From: Planctomycetota bacterium | GTDB taxonomy: Bacteria > Planctomycetota > PLA2 | Direction of reading: 5' to 3' | DNA: 64,000 bases | NCBI GenBank assembly: GCA_021776735.1 | Contig: JAJFFH010000040.1 | Coordinates: 62,001-126,000, forward strand | Part shown: positions 49,801-61,384 of the stretch, one piece after another | How the letters are laid out: the number at the start of each line of letters is the position of its first letter | How positions within the stretch are numbered: position 1 is the first letter of the stretch | Notes under the pieces: model-generated | The model's database searches: none | What the model saw: the letters and a program-made list of their open reading frames with translations, nothing else | What the model was told of the DNA's origin: nothing | Program-made: the position numbers and the translations under genes

Positions 49801-51944
49801 CGGAAATCACGACCGAGCGCACCTGGGACGGCTTCGGTCTCCTGCTCACAGACACCCAAAACGGCATGGGCGTCCGCAAGACGTACGGCATCGGCGACCG
49901 GCCGGCGACGCTCGCGACGCCGAACATGAACTACTCCTACGAGTACGACACCGCCAAGCGCGTCGTTTCGCTGGACCGCGGCGGCCGGCGGTACATGGAC
50001 TACACCTACGACCCCGGCACGACCAAGGTCAAGTCGCGCACGCACAACTCCGGCGCCGTGTCGGCGTTTTCTTACGACCTGGTCGGAAAGGCGACCCGCG
50101 TGGACTCGCAGACCCCGGGCAACGTGGCCAACGCCGATTTCTCGGCGACGCGCAACGCTGCCGGCCTGGTCACGACACAGGCCCGCGCGGACGGCTCGCT
50201 CGCCGAGGAGTTTCGCTACGACAATCTCGGGCGGCTGCTCTCGCAAAAGCACACGGTCGGAGGCGGGGACCGCACGACGACGTACACCTTCGTCCCGAAC
50301 AGCGACCGGCTGGCATCGATCGCGAACACGCGCGACAACAGCGACGCCGCCATCGCCTACGACAGTTTCGGGCGCATCAGACAGGCGGGCGCATCGGCAC
50401 TGACCTACGGAACGGACCTGCACGCCACGAACATGTTCGACGATCGGCCGGCGAACCAGCCGGCGCTCGCCGGAAGGACCGAGAATCCGTCGCGCGTCGA
50501 GTATCGGCTCATGCACGACCGTTGGGGTCGGGTGACAGAGGTGCGTGCGGCCGCCGACGACTCGCTCGTCGCGTCGTACCGCTACGACGTGTTCAACCGG
50601 CCGATCATGTCGCAGGAACTGGAGTTCACCGGCGCCACGGTGCTGACACGGCACCGCGTGTTCGACGGCTGCAAGCTCGTCTACGAAGCGTCGCCGCCGG
50701 GCATGGCCGGCTTCGACCTGTTCTACGTGCCCGACCCCGCAAGCGACAGCCATCTCGCCAGCGGTTTCGACGACTCGTTTTTCTCGGAGAACCTGTGGCA
50801 GGTCGATACGCAGTGGGTGCCGCGCCAGCTCTTCGGACTGGAAGCCGGCGCGCTCCAGGAACGCTACGACGACTTCAGCGCGGTCGGCACGCCGCACTTC
50901 GAGTTCCCCAACGTCGGCGACCACTTCCGCGGCGCGCCGAGCCTGCAAACGCTCGCGAACCCGCCCGCCTACGCCAGTTCGTACGCGTCGGGCCTGATGT
51001 TCACCTGGGCGGGACCGCTCGACGACCCGTTCCTACCGCGACCGTTGCCTTATGTGCCGGGCGGACTGCCGCGAGGCGACGGCTACCCGCGCGTCGGCCC
51101 GGTCAACCCGCCGGGACCGGCGCCGTTCGCCCCGCCCCTGCCGCCGCCGGAAGTCAACCAGCGCGACTGCTCGGACGCCCGCGCCGCGATGCAAGCGGCG
51201 GTCGACAAAATGCAGGCCATCTGCGACTCGCTGCAGGACAATCAACGAAAAGTCGATGAGGCGGGTCGCGACCTGGACGAGGCGAACGACCGCGTCAACG
51301 GCGCCCTGCGCAATCTGCGCGACGCGTTCTCCGACATCGCGAAGTTCAACCAGGCAGTCGGCAGGATCAAGTTCGCCAAAAACGTCGATACGGCGATCAC
51401 GCTGCTGACCGGGGCGGGCGGTCTCGCCAAGGGCGGCCTCAAGGCGGCCAAGGGCGCACGAAAGATCGGCCGCAAGGTCACCAGCGCGTCGAGCCGCGTC
51501 GCCCGCAGCCTCAACCAGAGTGCACAGGCGGCCTTCATCAACAGCACGTTCGTCAGCGACGCGTCCCTCAAGGTCATCGCGGCTGGACTGAAAGGCGTCA
51601 TGAGCGAGGGGCTCGATTTCGACATCTCGATCACCGGTTTCCTGCTCACCTACGGGCAGCTCCTCATGGGCGTCGAGGTCGATGGCGTCGCGTCCGAGCT
51701 CCGGGCCAACGCCTACGCCGCCTTCGTGCGCCTCACGATTGCCCAAAACGCCCGCGGACGCGCCGAAGCGCGCCTCAACGGACTCCTCGACGACAAGGCG
51801 GATCTACTCGGCCAAGCCGCCGGCACGATCGGCTGCTTCGAGGACGCCATCGAAGCCAACGCAGCCTGGTATTACGAACTCAAGGACATCATCGACAACG
51901 GCACGGAGGCCAAGATCTGCTTCTCGACCTACGCGGGCAGGTAG
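46854..51944 (+). CDS. RHS/YD-repeat lipoprotein with atypical C-terminus
   Basis: A 1696-residue surface or secreted protein. A lipoprotein signal (lipobox VQGC near residue 24) comes first. Then a region with LRWRSSLDARLDGQPNG and about 1000 residues of YD/RHS repeats (many YDxxGR, FSYDGFCRR, YTYDVLGRV, YRYDAANRI units), which form a beta-strand cocoon. The usual RHS core end (DPxGxxxGxNxYxYxxNNPxxxxDPxG) is not present; a Pro-rich linker (PPLPPPEVN) leads to a helical coiled-coil (about 1440-1500), hydrophobic segments and a C-terminal GTEAKICFSTYAGR. The C-terminus could be a toxin or a structural end; no immunity gene is obvious. No dispersed-repeat copy lies inside. Confidence 0.85.
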   Translation: MYAKMKNPTTLVVLLALLFSVQGCRKSRGGDPATATLAFTRISVSPSKNWAAWSPIDHDCFRVYLRTLRVFHTRRLFTIPGAAHPYPVNLGFYPDIDYDGPYGLRWRSSLDARLDGQPNGDMVYTDPDGIEHVFADDGAGGFVTPVGCCAILEAILGGFRLTDAKRWVKIFDPSGLWTGLERPDCRLIQFTREEDHRLTRIETPEGRVFDFAYAAHLRLASITDFAGRVLGFRYNRAGHLTRIERPLRTGERAPAANVYTYDAADFLRTVLNSAGQSYGTASYNAAGEVTSIATPNGTATYLNAGASVQATARDGTSREFFLNPDGQINRIVFPGGGTKSFEYDGFGRRTGITGTSGKRLVFTYSAAADPREFCNRIAQVTEPADFPATPARTETYEFRPGTDQWITFFKADGTRTDWTYDAKGNMTSMTLPATQTTTGLQRGVWQFLYDALGRRIESETPTGSITTYEYGDGGTVASDLVVREIGDAGAGDDPKTGAPRINETVQYEYDAAGNRTRVTFADGGVQTLAYDAWDNPTSTTNEAGITSLFLYDREGRMIRTERPHCDHEGKPIGTGTAFREFTFDPFGQPLTLRTHDGFSTQTKTFTYASGLFRPSRVVDARGLVTDYTYDFNGRRTSETRAPGTADESTTTWTYANNLLTAMTDPVGNTTAFSYDGFCRRIMRTDPEGTQSLFTYDICDHRTSTTVRDDGGTDLERTRTTWDGAGNIATIELDRITPDETERIEKFYNLRGFLEEERLPGGAVRRLCVDGLGQIVREDELALDKETHFVWDQRRRLVEKREVRGVSTATPVAVSTLFEHDAEGNLARTTDPLGRVTDFAYDCAGNPSLLTTPDGRITNYVWDARGDLRSGTHTDGTTTLTETYDYDAGRELTSQTANGLTTGYTYDVLGRVKGITAGGLQVKSYRYDAANRIVNATDPGGAIDYAYDKLGRIVSKTAGVQQQTFVYDGLGRITRATDRAQDGSEITTERTWDGFGLLLTDTQNGMGVRKTYGIGDRPATLATPNMNYSYEYDTAKRVVSLDRGGRRYMDYTYDPGTTKVKSRTHNSGAVSAFSYDLVGKATRVDSQTPGNVANADFSATRNAAGLVTTQARADGSLAEEFRYDNLGRLLSQKHTVGGGDRTTTYTFVPNSDRLASIANTRDNSDAAIAYDSFGRIRQAGASALTYGTDLHATNMFDDRPANQPALAGRTENPSRVEYRLMHDRWGRVTEVRAAADDSLVASYRYDVFNRPIMSQELEFTGATVLTRHRVFDGCKLVYEASPPGMAGFDLFYVPDPASDSHLASGFDDSFFSENLWQVDTQWVPRQLFGLEAGALQERYDDFSAVGTPHFEFPNVGDHFRGAPSLQTLANPPAYASSYASGLMFTWAGPLDDPFLPRPLPYVPGGLPRGDGYPRVGPVNPPGPAPFAPPLPPPEVNQRDCSDARAAMQAAVDKMQAICDSLQDNQRKVDEAGRDLDEANDRVNGALRNLRDAFSDIAKFNQAVGRIKFAKNVDTAITLLTGAGGLAKGGLKAAKGARKIGRKVTSASSRVARSLNQSAQAAFINSTFVSDASLKVIAAGLKGVMSEGLDFDISITGFLLTYGQLLMGVEVDGVASELRANAYAAFVRLTIAQNARGRAEARLNGLLDDKADLLGQAAGTIGCFEDAIEANAAWYYELKDIIDNGTEAKICFSTYAGR

Positions 51945-51960
51945 CGACCGCATCAGGAGC

Positions 51961-51995
51961 GGCGGCGGGTCCTCGGGCTCGCCGCCATTTTTTTT
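51961..51995 (+). terminator. Rho-independent terminator of the RHS gene
   Basis: Stem GGCGGCG with CGCCGCC, then A and eight T. It starts 16 bases after the RHS stop; the clearest intrinsic terminator in the window. Confidence 0.9.
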
Positions 51996-52033
51996 GCCCC
52001 CCTCAAGCGCCCGGTGCCGCTCAGGGGGGTGTT

Positions 52034-53388
52034 ATGACGAAAATCGCCGTATTCCTCGCCCTTTTGGCCATCCCGGCAATCGCCGGCGACCTCGAGCTGT
52101 ACCGCCGCAAGTACGTCAAGCACGGACAGCCCGATCCCTCCCGCGAACTCGCGACCGCCCTGAAAGCCGACGCCACCGCACGCAAGGCCGACATCGTGCG
52201 CGCCCGTCTGCTCGACGCCGTCGCGCGTATCAAGCCCAAGAAAGATCCGGCCGGCACCGCACGCACCGAGCGACTGCTGAAAAAGCTGCGCCAGGTCGCC
52301 GGTCCGCGTTTCGCCACCGTGGGCGTGTCCATCCTGCGCCTCGACGACGAAAACGCGTTCACCGCCGGAGGCGACCGCATCTACATGACGGATACCTTTC
52401 TGAAGAAGCTGACGGACGGCGAGATTTCCGTGGTGCTGGCGCACGAGCTGTCCCACATCGTTGCCCGCCACGCCCACCGCCGGAGCCAGCTGCGCCGCCG
52501 ACTCAAGGTGACCGCGGCGGAAAAGGCACTTGCCCTGAGCCTCTACTCGCGCGTCTGCGAGGCCGAGGCCGACGCGATGGCGACCGTTTTCCTGAACCGC
52601 GCCGGACTGCCGGTCGTAACGACCCACTACAAGACACGGACCAAGCTGAACCCGACGCGGGTCGCCGTGCAGCTCGCGCGAGTGCGCGCCGAGGTCCAGC
52701 GCCTCGAGCAGTACGAGACGGTGCTCAACAAGATGCTGGCAAAGTCGTCGTCCACCGTGACCTACGACCGGCTCGTCGCACTCAAGAAGCAGCTCGCCGC
52801 CGCACACGCCAAGCGCCAGAGTCTCGAGCGCGCCCGCGCGTTCCTGCACCTGACCAGCGAGCACAACCACCCCGACATCGCCGGGCGCGCCCGCGCCGTC
52901 CGCGCCGCCGCCGCCGGCGACAGGCGCGATCCGCTGACCCGTTACGTGCTCGAGGCGATGGGCGTCACGTCGTCCAACAGCTCGAATACATCGCCGTCCG
53001 TACGCCTACAGCGCGATGCAGACCTTCCCGACTGGCTCCGGCGCGCGGGCTACAAGCCGCAGGCAAACGGTGTCTGGCAGCGGGTCCATGTCGTGCGCGC
53101 GAACGTGCGCTGGTACGTGGATGTGACTCTGAGCAGCGACACCAGGACCGTGTGGGTCACCGCACCGCTGCTCGGTGTCGATCGGTTTGGCCGCCTCTGC
53201 CGCAGCCGGCTCGTTGAGCTCCTGGCCAAGAACTGGGACCTGGCACGCACGCGGTTTGTGGTCCGCAAGGGCGGGCTTGAGCTCATGAAATCGGTGGACA
53301 ACCGCGCGCTCCGGCACGACGATCTCAAGGACGCCATCGAACAGGTGGTGACGAACATGATCAAGACGCGTCCGCTCTGGAACACCAA

Positions 53389-53392
<4 letters not shown>
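52034..53392 (+). CDS. M48 family zinc metallopeptidase
   Basis: A 452-residue exported M48 peptidase. Signal peptide about 1-17 (ending AIAGD). The zinc motif HELSH is at about 137-141 in VVLAHELSHIVARHAHR, with a downstream EAEADAMA supplying the third ligand. The N-terminal half is the peptidase; the C-terminal part (about 300-450) is a separate domain. Its stop overlaps the start of the kinase-propeller gene (ATGA), so the two are coexpressed. The TDGEI just before HELSH resembles the dispersed repeat, but it is a natural family motif. A true copy lies near 52987, read in a different frame (TSPSV). Confidence 0.9.
52987..53001 (-). repeat. Dispersed repeat copy 21
   Basis: Reverse-strand ACGGACGGCGATGTA, exact over 13 core bases. 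The only coding copy in the third frame (TSPSV), in the linker of the M48 protein. Confidence 0.8.
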
Positions 53393-56271
<2,879 letters not shown>

Positions 56272-56835
56272 CGCAAGCTTGAGGCGCGCCGCGCGCCAGC
56301 GCCGCTTCACCGTGCTCTTGTCGATGCCCAGGAGATCCGCCGCGTCGGACTGCGTCAGGTCCTGATACCAAAGCAGGTCCACGATCTCGCGCTCGTCGTC
56401 GGGCAACCGCCCCACCGCCTCGTGAAACTCGGTCCACACCGCAGGCCGCGACGGTTCAAGCGTGTGTGACCCCGGCAAATCCGCGGGCTCGGGCTGCGGC
56501 GGCTCGCGCTCGCCTCGACGACCAAAATGCCGGCGAACCAGATCGATCAACTCGCGCCGAATGTTCAGCGTCGCCAAGCCGAAGAACTCGCGCGCATTGC
56601 CCGGCTTGATGTCCTCGAGCGCCTTCCAGACCCGCAAGGCCGCGTTCTGCAAAACGTCATCGGTCTCCTCGAGCGCCCGCAGTTTCGGAAACCCCAAGAG
56701 CATCCGATGCGCCAGATGCCGTAAACGTGCCGTCGCCACCGAAAACAACTCGGCCCGCGCCGACTCGTCTCCGGCCCGCAAGCGCTCAACCAGAACGCGG
56801 ACCTGCCCGCTGACGGTGGTCTCGTCCACCACCCC

Positions 56836-56841
56836 ATCGTA
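56836..56841 (-). promoter_or_regulatory. -10 box TACGAT, leaderless start at 56829
   Basis: On the minus strand TACGAT is followed by six bases and then GTG 56829. Confidence 0.4.
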
Positions 56842-56894
56842 CCCCCCGAAAGACCGCTCCAGAGTCCCCTTGAAAGAGCCCCGCGAGACAGCGC

Positions 56895-56909
56895 ACGGAC
56901 GGCGATGCC
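56895..56909 (+). repeat. Dispersed repeat copy 23
   Basis: ACGGACGGCGATGCC with the AGCGC extension. It touches the first 15-bp repeat of cluster A. Confidence 0.85.
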
Positions 56910-56968
56910 TTTCGATTGGCCGCCGCCGATCCTTTCATTTGGCCGCCGCCAGCTCTTTCATTCGTCCG
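56908..56968 (+). repeat. 15-bp direct repeats, cluster A (x3)
   Basis: CCTTTCGATTGGCCG (56908), CCTTTCATTTGGCCG (56931) and a diverged TCTTTCATTCGTCCG (56954), exactly 23 bases apart. The period of about two helical turns suggests side-by-side protein sites. From memory, multiple terminal repeats of this kind occur at the ends of IS21-type elements, so this may be an element remnant. Confidence 0.75.
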
Positions 56969-57021
56969 ATGACGGGGCCGTTCAGATTCCCGCTCCGCCA
57001 AGGCCCGAGACCGCGACCTTC

Positions 57022-57309
57022 ACTCATGCCCTGATGGCGGGACTGTTCCAAAGAGGCGTGCGGACGATCAACGAGCACCTGCAAACCATCTTCGCGGACG
57101 GTGAACTCGACTCCGGAGCAACCATCCGGAGATTCCGGATAGTTCGCCAAGAAGGCCAACGGCGGGTGGGCCGCCTGCCTCGATGCGATCCTGGCAGTCG
57201 GCTACCGGGTGAGATCCCCGCGCTCAAGAACCCTCCGATCGACGGCTCCGGAGTACCCGACTACCTCGATGAGCTGCTGGCGCGAATTCGCGACATCCGC
57301 GGAGGGTCA
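57022..57309 (+). pseudogene. RhuM-family remnant, frameshifted and deleted
   Basis: A decayed Virulence_RhuM-type gene. The first part (ALMAGLFQRGVRTINEHLQ, then DGELDSGATIRRFRIVRQEG) lies in one frame to about 57174. The next (CLDAILAVGYRVRSPRS) is in the +1 frame at about 57176-57226. The last (VPDYLDELLARIRDIR) is back in the first frame at 57253-57300. Intact relatives are about 330 residues, so the middle is largely lost. It sits between repeat clusters A and B. Confidence 0.7.
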
Positions 57310-57366
57310 TCTAGCCGTCGGACAGGCCTGTCCGCCCAAATCTGGAAGAATCGAGCGCGGCTCTTG

Positions 57367-57426
57367 GCTTTCGATTGGCCGCACCATAACCTTTCGTTTG
57401 GCCGTACTCAACCTTTCATTTGGCCG
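57367..57426 (+). repeat. 15-bp direct repeats, cluster B (x3)
   Basis: GCTTTCGATTGGCCG (57367), CCTTTCGTTTGGCCG (57390) and CCTTTCATTTGGCCG (57412), 23 and 22 bases apart. The order and sequence parallel cluster A, about 459 bases upstream, in the same orientation. Confidence 0.8.
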
Positions 57427-57437
57427 GTACTCCGGGT

Positions 57438-57443
57438 TACGAT
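57438..57443 (+). promoter_or_regulatory. -10 box TACGAT, leaderless start at 57452
   Basis: TACGAT ends eight bases before GTG 57452. It lies just downstream of repeat cluster B. Confidence 0.4.
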
Positions 57444-57451
57444 CAGCCGAA

Positions 57452-58699
57452 GTGAGCTTGCCCGACTTTTGCCCCCGATTGGCCGGAACTCGGCTCGAAG
57501 AAGCCCTTTCGGACAGCCCGGTCGTCCTGATCCACGGGCCGCGACAATCCGGAAAGACCACGCTGGCGCGGCACGTTGGCGATCGACACGACTACGACTA
57601 CATGAGCCTCGACGACGACGTTTCTCGGGCGGCCGCCGACGCGGACCCGGTCGGATTCGTGGCCGAGTTGGCAGCCCGAACGATCCTCGACGAGGTCCAA
57701 CGCGTCCCCAGACTGTTCACCGCGATCAAGGCGGCGGTAGACCGAAACCGGACGCCGGGCCGGTTCCTCCTCACCGGATCCGCAAACGTCCTCCTGGTAC
57801 CGAAGCTCGCCGATTCGCTGGCCGGCCGCATGGACATCGTCCGTCTGTTTCCGTTTGCCCAGTGCGAGATCGAGCGGCGGAACTCTCCTTTCCTGGACAA
57901 GCTGTTCGGCTCTGGGTTCCCCACCCGACGCGGCGACCGCCTGGGCCATGCGCTCGCCGACCGAATCGTGGCCGGCGGCTATCCCGCAGCGCTCGCGCGC
58001 CCCAAGCCCCGACGACGCGCCGCGTGGTACAGGGACTACATCGAGACGATCGTGCAGCGCGACATCCGCGATCTCGCCCGCATCTCGTCGCTCGACGCGC
58101 TCCCGCGACTCTTGGCGCTTGTCGCCGGACAAACGGCGCGGCTGATCAACGTGGCCGAGCTGGCGGGGCCGTTCCAGCTCACGCGGCCCACGATCCGCAA
58201 CTACGTGACCCTTCTCGAACAGGTCTTTTTGGTCGAGAAGCTGCCCGCATGGCACAACAACCGGCTCCGCCGTCTCGTGAAAACCCCGAAACTCCACATC
58301 GGCGACACCGGTCTCGGCGCCGCCCTGCTCGGCCTCGACGCGGCCGGCCTCTACGAAGACCGTGAGACGTACGGCCAGTTCGTCGAGACGTTTGTCCTGC
58401 AGGAGCTCCGGCGTCACGCGAGCGGCCGCGACGACGACATCCGTTTTCACCACTTCCGCGACAAGGACGGCACCGAAGTGGATCTTGTGCTCCAGCAGGA
58501 GGGCGGCAAGATCGCCGGGATCGAGGTCAAGGCCGCATCGACGGTCGGCCCCGGCGACTTCCGCGGGCTGCGCAAACTGGCGACAGCCGCCGGGCGCCGA
58601 TTCGCTGCCGGTGTCGTGCTCTACGATGGCGAAACGAGCACGGGATTCGGAGACAGACTGTTCGCGGTCCCGGTTCGGGCCCTGTGGGAGCAAGGATGA
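57452..58699 (+). CDS. AAA_14/DUF4143 ATPase
   Basis: A 415-residue ATP-binding protein of the common AAA_14 plus DUF4143 type. Walker A GPRQSGKTTLAR (about 29-40), Walker B RTILDEVQRVP, sensor LTGSANVLL. The C-terminal DUF4143 half shows RDYIETIVQRDIRDLARI, ETFVLQELRRHA, and the nuclease-fold-like FHHFRDKDGTEVDLVLQ...IAGIEVKAAS. The family is often mobile and of unknown role; a nuclease-like fold in the C-terminal part is inferred from the EVD...EVK pattern. GTG 57452 gives the normal length. It follows the RhuM remnant and repeats, an accessory neighbourhood. Confidence 0.9.
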   Translation: MSLPDFCPRLAGTRLEEALSDSPVVLIHGPRQSGKTTLARHVGDRHDYDYMSLDDDVSRAAADADPVGFVAELAARTILDEVQRVPRLFTAIKAAVDRNRTPGRFLLTGSANVLLVPKLADSLAGRMDIVRLFPFAQCEIERRNSPFLDKLFGSGFPTRRGDRLGHALADRIVAGGYPAALARPKPRRRAAWYRDYIETIVQRDIRDLARISSLDALPRLLALVAGQTARLINVAELAGPFQLTRPTIRNYVTLLEQVFLVEKLPAWHNNRLRRLVKTPKLHIGDTGLGAALLGLDAAGLYEDRETYGQFVETFVLQELRRHASGRDDDIRFHHFRDKDGTEVDLVLQQEGGKIAGIEVKAASTVGPGDFRGLRKLATAAGRRFAAGVVLYDGETSTGFGDRLFAVPVRALWEQG

Positions 58700-58863
58700 G
58701 GCCCCGTTTCGCCCGACTTACTGAAGGAGCAAGGACACCTACGTGATCGCGATGCTGGAGCGCGGCGCAACGCGGTGACGAGCGAGGGCTTCTGATCCCC
58801 GCAGGCCGGTCATCGTCGATTGGGACGGAGCGTCGCGTCGGCCCACCGTCACTTCGATCCGCG

Positions 58864-58878
58864 GGCATCGCCGTCCGT
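58864..58878 (-). repeat. Dispersed repeat copy 24
   Basis: Reverse-strand ACGGACGGCGATGCC with the AGCAT extension, intergenic. Confidence 0.85.
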
Positions 58879-59039
58879 ATGCTTCCCGCGTGGTGCCGGG
58901 ACACCGGGGCTCGCCGGGTGTCTTGACCGCTTATGCGCCGCGTTTCCGGCGCCGCCAGGCGAGAGCGCCCGCCAGCGCAAGGCCGCACTCGCGGGTTCTT
59001 TCGTGAGACATCGGACTCGCGGTTCGGTGTGTTGACTGC

Positions 59040-59045
59040 GATAAT
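59040..59045 (+). promoter_or_regulatory. -10 box GATAAT, short leader to 59057
   Basis: GATAAT ends 11 bases before ATG 59057; no Shine-Dalgarno. A TTGACT only two bases upstream is too close to be its -35. Confidence 0.35.
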
Positions 59046-59056
59046 TTCGGGACGTC

Positions 59057-60652
59057 ATGGGGCCTCACCTGCATGTCACTCTTCCCGATGGCGCTTCGCG
59101 CGATCTGGTGTTGGACCGGGATGCCGGGTCCGCGGGGTTCACGCTTGGGCGGCTGCCCGACAACTCGTTTTGTTTGAGCGAGGGTTCGGCCAGCAAGCGG
59201 CACGCGGCCGTGCGGTTTCAGGACGGGCGTTGGGTCGTGTGCGATCTCGGGTCGTCGAACGGCACGTATGTCAACGGCGACGCGGTCACCGTGCATCCGC
59301 TGCGCCACGGCGACGAGATTCGCATCGGCGAAACCGTCCTGTGCTTTGTTGATCCGGCGGCAGCCACGCTGATTCAGACCGAAGCCGGTGGCGACGGTAC
59401 GCAGACGATCGTCGCGCATCTCGCGCATGACGTCGGGTTCCTGCCCGTCGATGTCATCCGTGACCAAGGACAGCTTCGGCGCGACTACGAGAAGCTGCGG
59501 ATTGCGGCCGAGTTCTCGCGCGCCGTCGGGCTCGAGCGCGATATCGATGTCTTGCTTGAGCGCATCCTCGATTTCGCGTTTGGGACTTTGCCCGCGGACT
59601 GCGGCGCGATTCTGCTGGTGGACGAGGCGACCGGGGAGATGAGTCCGCGCGTCGTGGTCAATCGGTCCGCCCGTGCGAGTACCGACACCGAGACCACGGC
59701 GGGCGACTGGCATGTGTCGCGCAGTGTGCTCGAACGCGTGCGGACCCGGTCCGAGTCGGTGCTCATCTGGGACGCCGAGGGAGAAGACGACTGGCAGAAC
59801 GTGCGGTCGCTGCAGATGGAGGGCGTGCAGTCCGCGATGGCGGTGCCGCTGACGATTCAGGACACGGTGACCGGCGTCCTGTTTCTCGACAACCGTTCGG
59901 CCAAGGGCGCGTTCGGGGAGCGCGATCTGCAAATCCTTTCCGGGATCGCCGTGCAGGCGTCGCTCGCGCTCGAACGCACGTCGCTCGCGCGCAAGTTCGA
60001 GGCCGAGGCGAAACGGCGCGCGCACCTGCACCGATTCCTGTCGCCCGCACTCGTGCGCCAGGTCGAGAAAGGCGAGTTGTCGCTGGAACCCGGCGGCACG
60101 TCGCGCGAGGTGACGGTGCTCTTCAGCGACATCCGCGGATTCACCGCCCTGTCCGAACGCATGGGGCCGCAGGGAACGGTCGCGATGCTGAACGAGTACT
60201 TCGGCGCGATGGTCGATATGGTGTTCGAGCACGGCGGGGTGCTTGACAAGTTCATCGGCGACGCGATCCTCGCGATGTGGGGCGCCCCCGTCGCCCAGCC
60301 GGACGATGCAGCGCGCGCGCTCGCCTGCGCAGGCGCCATGCAGCGCCGCCTCGCCGGTCTCAACGAGCAACGCGTGGCCCGCGGCGACGACGCGATCGGC
60401 GCCGGCATCGGCCTCAACACCGGTGAAGCGGTCGTCGGCAACATCGGCTCGCCCCGACGCCTCGAGTACACCGTCATCGGCGATGCCGTAAACGTCGCCT
60501 CGCGCCTGTGCGGCCAAGCCGAAGCCGGAGCGGTTCTGGTCGCCAAGGCCACCGTCGACCGCGCTCAAAGCGATCTCGCCTTAGAGCCGCTGGACCCGAT
60601 CCGCGTCAAGGGCAAGACCGAACCGATCGAGCTGTACGGGTTGGCTCCCTAG
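59057..60652 (+). CDS. FHA-GAF-class III adenylate/guanylate cyclase
   Basis: A 531-residue soluble cyclase. FHA domain about 1-100 (FTLGRLPDNSFCLSEGSASKRHAAV, LGSSNGTYVNG: phosphothreonine reader). GAF domain about 145-315 (VLLERILDFAFGTLPADCGAILLVDE, SAMAVPLTIQDTVTGVLFLDN). Cyclase about 345-530: VLFSDIRGFTALSER and KFIGDAILAMWG (metal Asp pair), YTVIGDAVNVASRL (Asn/Arg). An FHA input links it to Ser/Thr kinases, of which two are encoded in this window; that link is inference. Single gene with a short leader. Confidence 0.93.
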   Translation: MGPHLHVTLPDGASRDLVLDRDAGSAGFTLGRLPDNSFCLSEGSASKRHAAVRFQDGRWVVCDLGSSNGTYVNGDAVTVHPLRHGDEIRIGETVLCFVDPAAATLIQTEAGGDGTQTIVAHLAHDVGFLPVDVIRDQGQLRRDYEKLRIAAEFSRAVGLERDIDVLLERILDFAFGTLPADCGAILLVDEATGEMSPRVVVNRSARASTDTETTAGDWHVSRSVLERVRTRSESVLIWDAEGEDDWQNVRSLQMEGVQSAMAVPLTIQDTVTGVLFLDNRSAKGAFGERDLQILSGIAVQASLALERTSLARKFEAEAKRRAHLHRFLSPALVRQVEKGELSLEPGGTSREVTVLFSDIRGFTALSERMGPQGTVAMLNEYFGAMVDMVFEHGGVLDKFIGDAILAMWGAPVAQPDDAARALACAGAMQRRLAGLNEQRVARGDDAIGAGIGLNTGEAVVGNIGSPRRLEYTVIGDAVNVASRLCGQAEAGAVLVAKATVDRAQSDLALEPLDPIRVKGKTEPIELYGLAP

Positions 60653-60823
60653 GGCAAAAGTGAACAGCAGGGAGCCGGGCAAGGCAGGTGCCCAATGACC
60701 ATGCGGACGCAGGCACCCGCTGGCCGTGCGCATTGTCCATGAGACTCCCGCGGCGCCTGCAGGCTTTTCACGGTGCGGATCTGGGCCGATTTCCAACGCG
60801 AGACAAGAACGGACATACGCAGG

Positions 60824-61363
60824 ATGACCCAACATTCCCGATCGCTGTCGCCGTTTCTGATCGCCGTCACCGGGCGACCGGGGTCCGGCAAGACGACCCT
60901 GTCACGAAGGTTGGCCGCGGAGCTTCGCTGTCCGGCAGTCTGCCGGGACGAGCTCAAGGAGGGGCTCGTCCACTCCATCGATCGAGGATGGCCCGAACCC
61001 GACCGCATCCAATGGCACGTGTACGCCGCCTTCTTCGATACGGTCGGGCTGCTGCTGCGGCGCGGCGTCTCCGTGATCGCGGACGCCGCGTTCCAACACG
61101 GCCTGTGGAGCCAGAAGCTGGAACCGCTGCAAGCCGTCGCCCGTGTCAAGATTGTCCGCTGCGTCGTCGATCCCGACGTGGCCCACGCCAGGTCACTCGA
61201 ACGCGAATCGTCCGACCCGCGATGGTCGCACTACCACGGCGCGCCGCCGGCGCCTGACCGGACCTACGATCCGCCCCGGATGAACCTCCCGACGATCGAT
61301 GTCGATACGACAGACGGCTACGCCCCGGGCTTGAGCCGAGTGGTCGCGTTCGCGAGCGGGTAG
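60824..61363 (+). CDS. P-loop kinase-like protein
   Basis: A 179-residue P-loop protein of the AAA_33/zeta-toxin-like small-molecule kinase type. Walker A GRPGSGKTTLS (about 16-26), then CRDELKEGL (acceptor-binding region), a middle VIADAAFQHGLW, and a lid-like VVDPDVAHARSLERE. The substrate is unknown. ATG 60824 is preferred over GTG 60773. It is convergent with the methyltransferase gene, 21 bases away. Confidence 0.8.
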   Translation: MTQHSRSLSPFLIAVTGRPGSGKTTLSRRLAAELRCPAVCRDELKEGLVHSIDRGWPEPDRIQWHVYAAFFDTVGLLLRRGVSVIADAAFQHGLWSQKLEPLQAVARVKIVRCVVDPDVAHARSLERESSDPRWSHYHGAPPAPDRTYDPPRMNLPTIDVDTTDGYAPGLSRVVAFASG

Positions 61364-61384
61364 CTCCCCGACGAACCGCTGTGG

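Larger units (their letters stand above)
58700..59056. other. Intergenic stretch with one repeat copy
   Basis: No supported gene. It contains dispersed-repeat copy 24 and, at its right end, the -10 box of the cyclase gene. A short open stretch after 58740 (YVIAMLERGA) is too short to name. Confidence 0.5.

Noticed and set aside
47055..50948. Open minus-strand frame of 1297 codons opposite the RHS gene
   Set aside because: It mirrors the RHS coding strand; high G+C makes long antisense frames common, and the protein has no recognisable features.
52412..52426. ACGGACGGCGAGATT as a further repeat copy
   Set aside because: It encodes TDGEI directly before HELSH, a natural conserved part of M48 peptidases, so the match is likely coincidental.
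56905..58365. Long plus frame across the repeat clusters and RhuM remnant
   Set aside because: Only short parts have protein character; the rest is repeat DNA, and beyond 57452 it is the wrong frame of the ATPase gene.
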